Assembly: GCA_047967505.1 (NCBI GenBank)
Contig: CM106540.1
Strand: one strand, 5' to 3'
DNA: 64,000 nt
Source: Dipteris shenzhenensis
Lineage: Eukaryota; Polypodiophyta; Polypodiopsida; Gleicheniales
A program made the translations under genes and the position numbers. Position 1 is the stretch's first letter; the number at the start of each line of letters is the position of its first letter. This document shows positions 34,248 through 44,934 of the stretch, one piece after another. A model generated the notes under the pieces. That model was given only the letters and a program-made list of their open reading frames with translations, was not told the origin of the DNA and did no database searches.

Positions 34248-34545
34248 TGTTGGGATATCTCAAGGTGTATGCCTCAGGCACACCTTATGTTTCTATGTGT
34301 GAGTGCTAGAGGCACAGTTAGGTGCCCACAAGCACAGTTAGGTGGTGGAAAAGCCACATAGGATGATTGAGTGAATCTAGGAGCAGATTGAGGAGATGAT
34401 TGTGGAGCTTTGAGGTCATCAGTGATGTCAGTGAGCATGTATGAGGTGCCTACTTAAGGACCTCACTCTTCTTCATTCTACAACCAAGTAATGCAAGTAT
34501 TCTGAGTTTGTGTCCACTCTTTGCTTTCCTTTCAGCCTTCCAACA
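34248..34545 (+). repeat. 3' LTR of B
   Basis: Bounded left by the purine tract and right by the AAGGA target duplication. Confidence 0.95.
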
Positions 34546-35894
34546 AAGGATGCAACAAAGTAATAGACACAGAGTTGCATAATAGTATCAACCTCTATTG
34601 CATGCTTAATAGTGATGTGATGAAAAGATGGGTGACAAGATACGAGGATGCAAAGGCAAGAAGACAAGAAGAAAGGGCCCTCTTTCATACACACCACGGA
34701 TCTCGTGTGCCATACCCTCAGTATCTAAGAGCACTTCCAAAGGATATTCATGTGGATTGGCTACTTGATCAAATGGAGAAAGAAAAGAAAGACGAGGGGA
34801 TGCATATCACAATGGAAGAATGGGAGTATGCTAGGGGATGCATGAGCAAGGTCAGTATGTAGAATGTTATGCATAAGTTAGGAGCTTTCAATAATTTAGA
34901 TTACTTAATTTAGTTGATTTTTTCTTGGTGTAGTGCACCATGTTCAATTCTATATGGTGTGAGGGCAAGCATTTTCGAACACAACGGATTAATGATAAGA
35001 GAAACACACAAGATTGCGGCGTCATTGCTAGCTTTGAGGGAGCCAATGGAGCCATGGATGATTATTGTGGCATAATCCAAGATATTATTAAGCTTGACTT
35101 TCGACGCTTCTTTGTGTATGTTTTGGATGTAAAGTGGTTTAAGGACGTGGTGGAAAGAGGCCCTAATGCAACAATCAAATGCCATGTAAGTGGCTTTGTA
35201 ACTATTGACTCCAAAAAGTTTTGGCAAAGTAGAAAGGACACACTAGTACTACCACAACAATGTGAACAGGTACTATGCACACATATAAAAATACTCGCTT
35301 TTAAATATTTGGTACCTTCGATGCAAGGAAAATAACATGATTGTATTTGTGTTTGAATTAGGTTGTCTAACAACCAATGGTGGATAATAACAGATGGTGG
35401 CATGTCATACCTATTATGGGCCCATGTTCCAAAGTGATATATAGTACATTTACTAATATGGAGCGTATGGAGGATGATCATGGCCATGGGCATGATGATG
35501 ACCGTGATACAAGAGAGGAGGATGATCATGAGATAAGAGATACAGATATTGAGGCCATTACCCGTGAGGACGAGCCTACCATTGGTGATGCTAATTTCGA
35601 TGAGCACATGAGTAGTAGAAGTAGTAGTGGGTTGAATGTATTTGTAGATCTAAATACTTGTTTGGATTTTGAAGTAGATAGTTTGGCAAGGGTTGATCTC
35701 ATTGAGGATGAGATTGAACCATAGCCCATCATTGATATTGGCAAAACTATTTTACATATTGTCTCATTCTCCTCATCTCAATTCTTGTATATATGGGCTT
35801 GCAAAAAAGCATTGATGTTTTTGTTAAAATTATGTGCTTTGGTAATCATGGGCAATGTTTGGAAAGTAGTGATGTACACCAAAATCTCACTTTC

Positions 35895-36179
35895 TGTATT
35901 CTCTGTTTTGCATCTAAATACGCATCTAAATATGTGTCTAATTCTCAGTGTAGACGTGCTAATAGATGCGCTAATACATGCGCAAATAGACACGTTGACA
36001 AACACAGTGTTAGACGGGCCCATATTTTCTAAGTGTAGATGCACAAATAGACGTGTCAATATAGCACAAATAGATGAGCTATTAGATGCACTATTAGATG
36101 CGCTCGTAATTTCTCTATTCAAGCAACGCCTATAGATGCGCCCGCTATTTTGCGCATCTATCAAGCATGTCTATAGTTG
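35895..36179. repeat. right subterminal repeat array of CACTA A
   Basis: Mirror of the left array: AGATGCGC, AGACGTGT and TAGATGAGC motifs packed up to the terminal inverted repeat at 36180. Frames read across it (35785-36135) are spurious. Confidence 0.75.
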
Positions 36180-36474
36180 CTTTGTGTTGTTGTGTATGGC
36201 TAGGTTCTCATGCTAGCAAGGGGTTCCCAAGGGTGTGAAGTAAACAAAAGGGATACAAAAGACCTTCCAATGTTTATCTCCCCTGCATGTACATCCACAC
36301 AATGTTTGCAAGAGGTACCATGGAGCAAAACACATACACATGGCCTACATCATTTGGTGACCAGAGGTGTTTACAAAACACAATAGTTTATTTCATTCAT
36401 TTTGGAGGACTATCTAGGCTGAGTATCTTGACTCAACATAAAAAAGGGAGATCTGGAGCATATATGGAGATGAT

Positions 36475-36690
36475 TCAAAAAGCATAATCTTCATAGGATG
36501 CCTCATCTTGTGGAGGCTCATCAACTGAAAGTAGATTGGCAGTCTCTGGCTTTGTAGTTGCTTCCTTTTTGGCAACCATTATCTTGGCAATCTACAGCAA
36601 GGAAGCCATGTTGGCATTCTCTTCCATTGTAGCATAACAAGACATTGCTTTATGATTTGGCTTTCCACATAGTTTGCATAAGCAAGCCAT
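36475..36690 (-). pseudogene. gag-like zinc-knuckle protein of B'
   Basis: A 71-codon frame read leftward from ATG at 36690. It starts MACLCKLCGKPNHKAMSC, whose CX2CX4HX4C spacing is a retroviral-type zinc knuckle, and ends EASYEDYAF before TGA at 36475-36477. A TAG at 36592-36594 breaks it (AAG in element B). The knuckle would bind RNA during packaging of a non-autonomous element. No capsid domain is recognisable upstream. Confidence 0.65.
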
Positions 36691-37566
36691 GAGAGGGTCT
36701 AACCCAAAATGGGCAGTGTCTACTCTTTTACAGGGCTAGAAAGAGCTTTAAAATACAAGCATTTAGAATAGCAAAGGCTTGCAACCAAATTCCATACTAC
36801 AAAACATAATGGAAATGATGTTTTCACTTGCATGCTTCATAGAGGTGGTTAAATGAAAGTATTCCAAGCAAATCCAGGTATAGCAACTTAAAAGAAAGTT
36901 GTAGCCACAGTTGTACTGATGCTTTTTAATACTTTAAAACCTCAGAAATGCTAAAGTAGCATCTAATGTAGCATCAAACTCATAACCTTGTCAAAACTAT
37001 CCAAAACAGAGGCTTGAACTTAAAGGGCTTGTATCTCACTCTTCAAAGCAAATAAAAGAGGAATTTCTAAAGCAAAAGAAAGCTCATATACTAGAGAAGA
37101 TCCAACATAGAGGTTGGGCGAAATGGCATGATGTTTTGCCCAGGGGAGTTACTACAGTCTGAACTAGTGTTTTGACATTTTCTCCTTCGTTACTGAACCA
37201 AATGGTCTGCAAAGTGACTCAAAATTTTTGTCTTGAAGTCGCCCATCTACTCCTAAGAGCGCTCGAGCAATGGTGTAGCAGGCAAGGAGTATTCTGTAGC
37301 AGAAAAATGATAAAAAAATGTGCTATTTGGGGAATGGTGACCAACATAGATGTCTTTTCTTTAATTGCTTGTAGGTAGAAGTTTGCCCAAATGAGGGGTA
37401 TCTCCAGCAGGAAGGGCTTGGAGAATGGCAAAGAACCGAGGGAGAACATGCTTTAGCAAGATTTGGGAGAAAAGGGAAGAAATGGTGAAGATGAAGAAGA
37501 AGATGGAGAAGAAGAAGATGATGTGGCACAAATGGGCTCAAGGAGGATCAAAGGGCTCTGATACCA

Positions 37567-37855
37567 TGTTGGTGAACTGAAAGGAAAGCATGGAGTGAAC
37601 ACAAACTGAGAATTCTTGCTTATGGAATGAAGAAAGGTGAGGTCCTTAAGTAGGCACCTCTTACATGATCACAGACATCATTGATGACCTCTGAGCTCCA
37701 CAATCATCTCCTTAATCTACTCCTAGATTCTCTCAATCATCCTATGTGGCTTCTACCACCACCTAACAGTGCTTATGGGCACCTAACTATGCCTCTAGCA
37801 CACACAGATAGAAACCAAGGTGTGCCTGGGGCATACACCTTGAGATATCCCATCA
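37567..37855 (-). repeat. 5' LTR of B'
   Basis: Right-hand LTR, bounded by the primer-binding site at 37555-37566 and by the ATATT target duplication at 37856-37860. Confidence 0.9.
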
Positions 37856-37860
37856 ATATT

Positions 37861-40580
37861 GCATAGCTGCTGAGACACTTCTTGGGAAATATGGATCTGA
37901 TAAGTCCCAAGCAAAAAAAAATGTGGTAAATGCACAAATTCATCAGATCATGGAAATCATATACCAGGCTAGGATGGGCAAGGCATTTAGGGCATGACGG
38001 TAGCTCCTGTAGCATAATCAATGCAATATATAGGCACAATAATAAGCTGTCTCTCATGAAACTGAGAAGAAGCAGGAGGAGCAGAGAAAGCCAGGCATGA
38101 GGAATGGAAGAGTTGAGCATCGTAAGGAATGGATAAAAGTCTTGATGAGGCAACAAGTTGCCCAAGAGAACATGCATTGTAAGGTCCTATCTCCATGAAA
38201 CTCGCTTTGGCTAGGATAGCTTTGGGGGGTTATTCAAGTTCTACTAGAGGTAATGCCTACTACATTGCAACCTACCAATGCCTTCATAGAGGATGCATGG
38301 GAAAAGCTTAGGTACTTGAGTGATGTAAGCCTGTTCTAGTGATGGTTGTGATCATTTGGATGCTTCCATGTGGATTTATTCTCATGAGGATTCCTATCCA
38401 CCTAAATGGAATATTGTTTTAATGCATTTGCTTTTGAGAAGCCATGCACGTTTCAACACTTACACTTACAACACCGTGGAGCCATGCACTGACACCTATT
38501 GCAAATGACACTCATATGCAATCATTTGGTCACTGGCATGCATCATTTCTAAAAATTCTAAGGTCAATATACACATGAACGTGCCAACCATCCACGATGA
38601 CCCCTCTGTGAGGATGAAGTTTTGCATCATTTGCATGATAGTGGGTAAACCTAGACCTTTAAGCCATTGTCAGTCCAAGCAACACATGCAATCTTAGACA
38701 AACTTTTGAGCTTCGACACAAAAATGAGATTTCACTTACTGAGATTCATTGTAATTCAATACACACCAACAAAAGCTCCAAATAATATCTGCAATTTTTG
38801 ATTGTGCAACCTTTGGCAGATTTGTGGCTTTAAAGCATTAAAATCAGTTTTTGTTTGCCAAAACTATCCCAAAAACTGCCCATAATTTTCATAGTAGCTC
38901 CAATTCCCAAATCCTATAAAACTCTACCATTTGCTACTATTGGAACCATTTACAATCTCACACATTCTGAGGGAAAAAAACCCATGCACTTCTATTCTGT
39001 CCCAAAACTCATGCACAAAAGTGCATTTGCATCAAATCAGACCTGCGAATTCACATGTGTGGAATTTATTATGTAGTTTCTCTAAAAATTCCAATAACCC
39101 ATGTTCCATTTGCAACAACATCACTATGCGCATAGCTCAATTTTCAAAAGCATGATACTGCTTCATTTCTTCCCATTTAAAATTGTCAAAACTAGAATAT
39201 TCACTGCAAAAAGTGCCAAAACATATATATTCTCTACCAAAAATCATGTGTGAAATTTTCCTTATCCAGACTATACTTCCTTCTGTATTAATTAGGACCT
39301 TGAAGGTGTGGAAACATGTCAAATGGATGCATCAATTTTATGAGCAAAAACCTATGAGAAGATTTATCCAAGTGTGTTTTTCAAGAGATTGTAAAAATTG
39401 TATTTCTTTAGGAAACATGATTTTTACACTTTTATTTTCACTAGAACTAGATCCCTTTATCATAAAAACATACAGCATTATCACTCATTCAATTTTACAT
39501 AACACAAATTTTCTTCTTCATAGACATCCTTTGTACCTCTATTATTACCTTCAAAAAGTGTTGAAAAATAATTCCTTTAAGAAACATCCCTCGTAATCAC
39601 TCTCAATGTAATAATATTATACATACATAATTACTTATCAAACACATTTATATCAATATAAAAGAGTTTTCTAGTAATTTAATAGCATAGATAACAAGAT
39701 ATTTATGGATATGTTTCTAAAGAAGTTTAAATTAATATAAATAAGTATTAACTTGGGCTTATATATCACTCTCATAAAATATATGTAATATTTAAAACTT
39801 TAGATGCAAGATTTTTCAAAATATAACCCCATAGATGTCCTCAAATGGGGTTTTCTGAGGTCAATTTTAGTGGATTAATGATTATATTTGGACATTGGAT
39901 GTGAAAGTTATGCCACTTTTAAAAGTGTTGTCCACGGTAGTTTCGCCAGTGAAATTAGCTTGGAAAACCTACTTCAAAGGGGTTTCACTAGCGAAATTAC
40001 CTTGATGGCTTAGTTCAATGAGGTTTCTTTCGATAAACCCTTTCATAGGCTAGGTTGAGAGAGGATTTTCAATGTCACCCCCTATTAAGTAAAAGTTGTA
40101 TGAAGGATCATGAATAAGGGAATTTTCATAGAGAAGTCTACTCTACATATCGGTTTCTTAAAAAGCCACCCCATTATGTTACTCATCATTCTCAAAGATT
40201 CATGTATAAAATAGGCATTGCTATAATACTTTGCATATTTCTAAATGAAACTAGGTTTTATTTTGATCTATTTTTGCCATATTTTTACATACTTGGAAGC
40301 TTTTTTTTTCTTTTGCTTGGATGATCGAAAGATTTCGCTCGAAAAATGAACGTCCCCATCTGAAATTAATGGGTTCACATATGCAAATTACATTACTCAT
40401 TCCTATTTCTAAAGCTAACCAGTGTTTCAGCTCTCCAAAGCCATGATTCTTGGGCAAGGAATTGCAAAAGACAATTTGAGTTTTACAGTTTGAGAAGAGA
40501 TGCTGTTGCACATGATACAAATGATCTCTCCCCTTGTAGGTTGCTCCACTCTAATATTAAAAATGAGATGTGGACTATGA
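37861..40580. other. intergenic, no gene recognised
   Basis: AT-rich, most likely the target sequence outside element B' continuing to copia E2. At 39935-40060 a GGTTTC(A/G)C(T/C)AGCGAAATTA-like phrase is loosely repeated. The ORF at 39183-39596 (137 codons, plus strand) is AT-rich and lacks any motif I can identify. Confidence 0.45.
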
Positions 40581-40936
40581 TGTTGAGATATTGAGCTCCA
40601 CTCATGATATGCCAAGATGACTGTTGTGCATTTATGTCACCGATTTGTTAACTGCAGATGTGGTTGGTACACCGCCCATGAATAATAGCAAGATAACAAC
40701 TATCTTTATATACTCTAGTTAGTGGCTCACTTAGTATGCCACCTAGGTTACCTAAGTTTGGTTTGAGACCTGCATATAGGGTTCACCTATTCCTTTTGTA
40801 CTGAGAGAGAGTTCTTTTGGCTTCCACAACTAAGAAGAGGAAAACTGCTTTCAGCCTCCACCTATGTGTATTCCCCCATTATGTATGTGAGAAAGCTACA
40901 AGTGAGAGTCCTTACTTCTCTCCCACTCTCTTCACA
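40581..40936 (+). repeat. 5' LTR of copia E2
   Basis: Begins TGTTGAGATATTGAGC and ends CTCTTCACA, followed by the primer site TGGTATCAAAGC (one change from the usual TGGTATCAGAGC). Confidence 0.93.
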
Positions 40937-41120
40937 TGGTATCAAAGCTTGGTTTGTGGTAAGGAGCTCAAGAAAGCAAACCAAGTTCACGGTGTCTTGG
41001 TAAGAGGATCAGTGTTGCTTTCCTTTTTCAAGTTTGGGAGTAAATCTTTCAAAGGTAGCATAGTCAAAAAGTGCAAGACTGCACTATCTCAGATTGGGAT
41101 GCCCTTCACGGTGCGGCGAG

Positions 41121-42030
41121 TGCAGCAATGTTTGCACATGGAACCGGTGTAGTTGCACATATTGATTTCTGGCATAAACGCATTGGTCATATTAATGTAC
41201 GATGACTTAAATTGGCCCAAAATATTGTTGCAGGATTGCCTAAGTTCAAGGTTGCAGAAATGCATAAGGCATGTGAAGGCTATCAATTTGGAAAATAGGC
41301 AAGGAAACCATTTCCTAGACATGTTCAAGAGAGTAAGAGGCCATTGGAGTTAATCCACTCTGATGTATGGACTACTAAAGCTGCATCTATTGGAGGCTAT
41401 CATTATTTTGTCACTTTTATTAATGACGACAGCAGAAAAGTTTGGGTATATTTTATGAAAAAGAAAAAAAAAGTGTTTGGGCATTTCAAAGCTTTTAAAG
41501 CTATGGTTGAGAAAGAAATAGGCCTGCAAATAAAATGCCTAAGATCAGATGGAGGGGGAGAGTACCTCTCAAATGAGTTTGCCAGGTTCCTGCAGAAGCA
41601 TGGCATAAAGCATCAATATTCATGCAATCATACCCCACAGCAAAATGGACTTGCAGAAAGGAAAAACAGGCATATTGGAGAGGTATCTCATGCCATGCTC
41701 AACGAAAAAGACCTGCCAGATTATTATTGGACTGAAGCAGTTGCTACAATAGTCTACATAATGAACAGGACTCCCACTACAGCAATACATGGCATGATGC
41801 CAGAGGAGGGGTATACTGGAAGGAAACCAGATATTTCTCATTTGAAAGTTTTTGGTTGCATTGCCTATGTTCATGTGCCAAATGAGTTGAGATCTGAATT
41901 GGATCCAAAAGTTGAGAAGTGCATCTTTATTGGTTATTCTCTACAGAAAGGGTATATATGCTATAACCCTTCTACTCGTAAGTTTATAGTAAGCAGAGAT
42001 GTTGTTTTTTATGAGATGAGCAGCTAGTAT
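41121..42030 (+). pseudogene. copia E2 integrase region
   Basis: Enters in the GAG-pre-integrase zone (IDFWHKRIGHIN, EGYQFGK with Cys to Gly and Tyr changes in the finger). The integrase core runs 41344-42027: LIHSDVWT, CLRSDGGGEYLSNEFARF and TPQQNGLAERKNR give the D, D, E residues. It continues to VSRDVVFYEMSS and stops at TAG 42025-42027, where the relatives have Trp. Integration function would have come from this domain; the finger and the stop make it defective. Confidence 0.88.
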
Positions 42031-44092
42031 AAACCAGTAAATGTGATTGATGATGTAGATGCACAAAATTGTAATGTTGTACAGAATTCACAGTAGCAAT
42101 CACAAAATATTAGTGAACATCTAGTGTCCTCTAGTAGTGGTTTACATACTTTGCCATGGACCAGGCAGATTGAGATTAGGAGGATCTCCTCAAAGCAATG
42201 CAGATAGTGGCATGCAAGTATCACAAAAAGTAAAAGAGAAAGTAGATCAGCCCATGTTTGATGTGAATGCAGGTCACTCTTATGTGGATGATGAATCCAG
42301 TGGCTCAGAATAGAGCCTTGATGATGAGTTCGGTATTCCTTCTATTGTTACACCTAGAGTAAGGAAGACAAGGGATGTTTTGAGAGCACTTGGTAGTGAG
42401 CCTATTTTTCGTAGGTCTACCAGAGCTAGGTATCCTGTGGATAGGTTGAAATATGATGGATTTAAAGCCATTCACTATGCCTATATGGTCAAAGTGATAC
42501 ATGAACCAGAACCCACTTCTTTTGAGCAAGCCATGGGAAAAGAGAAATGGGAGAAAGCCATGGATGAAGAAATGGATGCCTTGGAAGCAAATGCTACATG
42601 GGAATTGGTGCCTTTGCCTAAAGACAAGAATGCAATTGGCTGCAAGTGGGTTTATAAGGTGAAGCGCAATGCAGATGGTTTTGTGAACAGATACAAGGCA
42701 AGATTAGTTGTCAAGGGGTATGCATAGACATATGGCATTGATTATGAAGAAACATTCAGTTCGATTGCAATGATGGCAACCATAAGAGTAGTCATTGCTA
42801 TGGCTGTATCAAAGGGATGGTCTTTACATCAGATGGATGTAAAGAATGCCTTCTTGCATGGTGATTTGCAAGAAGAGGTCTATATGGAGCAGCCACCAGG
42901 TTATGTGCATGTTGTTCATCCTGAGTTTGTTTGTAGGTTGAAGAAAGCCTTGTATGGCTTGAAGTAAGCACCCAGAGCATGGTCTGACAAGATGGGACAG
43001 TATCTTGTCACTATTGGCTTTTAGATTTCCAAGGTAGATTTCTCACTTTATGTGAGAAAAATAGAGAAAGGCATTATGCTGCTTGTCATTTATGTTGATG
43101 ATTTGATCATCACAGGTGATAGTGATGAAGATATCCTTCATGTGAAAATGCTATTGAAGCAGAAGTTTGGGATGAAGGATTTGGGAGAGCTGCATTACTT
43201 CTTGGGCATTGAGGTGATTAGATCCACAAGTAGGATATGGCTCTTGCACGGGCAGTATGGATTGGACATGCTATCCAAATATGGGATGATAGGTTGTATG
43301 CCTATTTCAGTTCCTTTGGAGCAGAATGTGAAGTTGAGCACAGATGTAGGTGAGCTTCTGGAAGACCCTACTATGTACAGATGCATAGTAGGAAGTTTGA
43401 TTTATATGGCTATTACCAAGCGAGATTTGAGCTATGCTATTGGGTTGGTAAGTCAGTTTATGCAGGCTCCAAGGAAACCGCATTTGGATGCGGCTAGATG
43501 CATACTGAGGTATGTGAAGTCCACATTACACTATGGACTATTTTATGAGACTGGGGTTCAGATATAGTTGCATGGATACACTGATGCTGATTGGGCTGGT
43601 AGTATTTCTGATAGACGGTCTACCAGTGGATATGTGTTCTCTTTTGGGAGTGCTGCAGTCACTTGGAGCAATAAGAAATAGCCTACATTTGCCTTGTCGA
43701 GCACAGAGGCTGAGTACAGGGGTGCAGTAATGGCTGCATGTGAGGTGGCTTGGTTGCATAAGCTACTTTATGATATGCATCAGTCTATAGATGGGCCAGT
43801 TGTCATTTATTGTGACAACATGAGCAGTATAAACTTGGCAAATACCCGAGTCTATCATGGTAGAACAAAGCACATTGAGGTGCATTATCACTGTGTGTGG
43901 GAGAAGGTTCTAGTAGGTTTTATTGATCTAGTTTATGTCAGCACAAAGGATCAGGTAGCTGCCATATTCACGAAGGCATTGGGTGTAGAGAAGCTGTGCA
44001 AGTTCAAAGACCTGCTTGGTGTGCAAAAATTGGGATTGAGCTCGAGGGGGAGTGTTGAGATATCGAGCTCCACTCGTGATATGCCAGGGTGA
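42031..44092 (+). pseudogene. copia E2 reverse transcriptase and RNase H
   Basis: RT motifs are present in order: [52 protein letters not shown] and HYFLGIEVIRS, then RNase H with [21 protein letters not shown] and STEAEYRGAV and the TKHIEVHYH end. The frame closes at 44092, about 40 bp inside the 3' LTR, as in E3. Stops lie at 42094, 42311, 42725, 42965, 43022, 43565 and 43679; nearly all replace Gln codons. Not functional. Confidence 0.9.
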
Positions 44093-44410
44093 CCGTTGTG
44101 CATTTATGTCACCAACTTGTTAGCTACAAATGTAGTTGGTACACCGCCCATGAATAATAGCTGGATGATAGCTATCTTTATGTACTCTAGTTAGTGGCTC
44201 AGTTAGTATGCCACCTAGGTTAGCTGAGTTTGATTTGAGACCCACATATAGGGTTGACCTATTCCTTTTGTATTGAGAGAGAGTTCTTTTGGCTTCCACA
44301 ACTAAGAAGAGGAAAATTGTTTTTAGCCTCCACCTTTGTGTGTATTCCCCTATTGTGTATGTGAGAAAGCTGCAAGTGAGACTCCTTACTTCTCACCCAC
44401 TCTCTTCATA
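44053..44410 (+). repeat. 3' LTR of copia E2
   Basis: TGTTGAGATATCGAGC to CTCTTCATA; the last dinucleotide is mutated from CA. The polypurine primer GAGCTCGAGGGGGAG lies immediately before it. Confidence 0.92.
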
Positions 44411-44519
44411 GATGAAATGCTTAATCACCAAATGTGACCCATGCCCCGATGCAAAGTACCTCACAACCTGGTTCGTTGTTGCAAGCCTAAGGAAGAAAAT
44501 TCAGAAGGACATGAAAAAG

Positions 44520-44900
44520 ATTAGCAGGGTATGAAACGTTCAATGCTGCTCATGCAGTAGCCATTGACATCGAGGATGACATGACTGACTCTGACATTAG
44601 CAGTGATAATGGTAAATCTAGTGCACAAGATAAGCACTCTAAAAAGGGCAAATCCAAGTCCACTGCCGAAACATCAAATGAAGGTCACCTAGAGGCCATG
44701 ACTATGAAGCTAAAAGATGAAATATTGTAGGTCATGGAGCAAAAGCTTCACTTGTCTCAACCGCCACCTCAGACTTATCCACGGCAAGAAAATGTCTGCT
44801 ACCCACATTGCATGGCCAATCATACAGCAACTGAGTGCCCGGTCCTAAGAGCTAAGATCACTGCACAAGTACACCACATCTTCCTACTATAGTTGTCAAC
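44520..44900 (+). pseudogene. gag-like fragment with Cys-His knuckle, retroelement remnant
   Basis: One frame from about 44549 to 44870 gives an acidic then Lys-rich segment (DKHSKKGKSKS) and VCYPHCMANHTATECP, a CCHC-type knuckle with slightly altered spacing (CX3CX3HX4C). One TAG at 44728-44730. The style resembles Ty3/gypsy Gag more than copia. No ends seen. Confidence 0.5.
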
Positions 44901-44934
44901 AATCAATAAAAAATAGGAAGATCCCCCCAAGACC

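Larger units (their letters stand above)
32319..34545 (+). mobile_element. small gag-only LTR retroelement B inside CACTA A
   Basis: LTRs of 298 bp at 32319-32616 and 34248-34545 (TGTTGGG...TTCCAACA) look identical throughout by eye. The 5-bp duplication AAGGA is at 32314-32318 and 34546-34550, and the empty site is at 57692-57696 in the related CACTA. The primer site TGGTATCAGAGC is at 32617-32628 and a purine tract precedes the 3' LTR (about 34237-34245). The internal region is 1,631 bp with one gag-like ORF and no protease, RT or integrase, so it must depend on another element for movement. Confidence 0.95.
30593..35724 (+). pseudogene. TNP2-type CACTA transposase of element A, deleted and interrupted
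   Basis: Exons fit GT-AG introns: 30593-30778 (initiator ATG changed to AGG; MWLEKKIKCMCDRCRGNMY), 30863-31224, 31318-31670, then 31763 onward. TNP2 hallmarks are HACVNDCILFCGLHKDA and CPTCGEARYR. Near 31603 about 1.05 kb of the catalytic middle is missing compared with 55127-56979. After it follow HDWHKMLQ, a DUF4218 block (HLIVHLVDEIA, ARWLFFLERFMKTLKGFV), retroelement B at 32319-34545, then KRWVTRYEDAKARRQEERA, and a DUF4216-like part (YCGIIQDIIKLDFRRFFVYV; KWFKDV) with an acidic end at 35724. TGA at 32259-32261 is shared with the copy at 57637. It cannot make active transposase. Confidence 0.85.
27646..36194 (+). mobile_element. CACTA (En/Spm-like) DNA transposon A, inserted in B' and carrying B
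   Basis: Terminal inverted repeats are CACAATAAGACAAAG (27646-27660) and the inverse of CACAACAACACAAAG (36180-36194), 13 of 15 matching. A 3-bp duplication TAT (27643-27645; 36195-36197) flanks it. The empty site is readable in element B at 34153-34155 (ATA on the + strand), where the same internal sequence is uninterrupted. Both ends carry subterminal arrays of short AGACGCG/AGATGCG motifs. A minus-strand Ptta/TNPA-like gene and a plus-strand TNP2 gene diverge from the middle. TNP2 has lost its central part and carries a retroelement, so this copy is non-autonomous. Confidence 0.9.
27262..37855 (-). mobile_element. small gag-only LTR retroelement B', split by a CACTA insertion
   Basis: Two 289-bp LTRs in the same orientation (27262-27550 and 37567-37855) have ends TGTTGG...CCATCA on the + strand. 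They are flanked by a perfect 5-bp duplication ATATT (27257-27261; 37856-37860). The primer site for initiator Met tRNA (minus strand TGGTATCAGAGC) is at 37555-37566, so the element reads leftward. By eye the LTRs differ at about nine positions. Without the CACTA at 27646-36194 and one TSD copy it would be about 2.04 kb, too short for pol. It carries only a short gag-like frame, like TR-GAG elements. Confidence 0.92.
40581..44410 (+). mobile_element. copia element E2, both LTRs present, gag and protease deleted
   Basis: LTRs at 40581-40936 (356 bp) and 44053-44410 (358 bp). Target duplication is TATGA (40576-40580) against GATGA (44411-44415), 4 of 5, and the final CA of the 3' LTR has become TA. 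The primer site TGGTATCAAAGC starts at 40937. The internal region jumps near 41118-41120 from the 5' leader straight into the GAG-pre-integrase region, with GAG shared by both sides of the joint. The polypurine tract is at about 44039-44052. It is related to E1, E3 and E4 and is the most heavily mutated of the four. Confidence 0.92.

Noticed and set aside
35785-36135. 116-codon ORF at the right end of CACTA A
   Set aside because: Overlaps subterminal motif repeats and is open on both strands for that reason.
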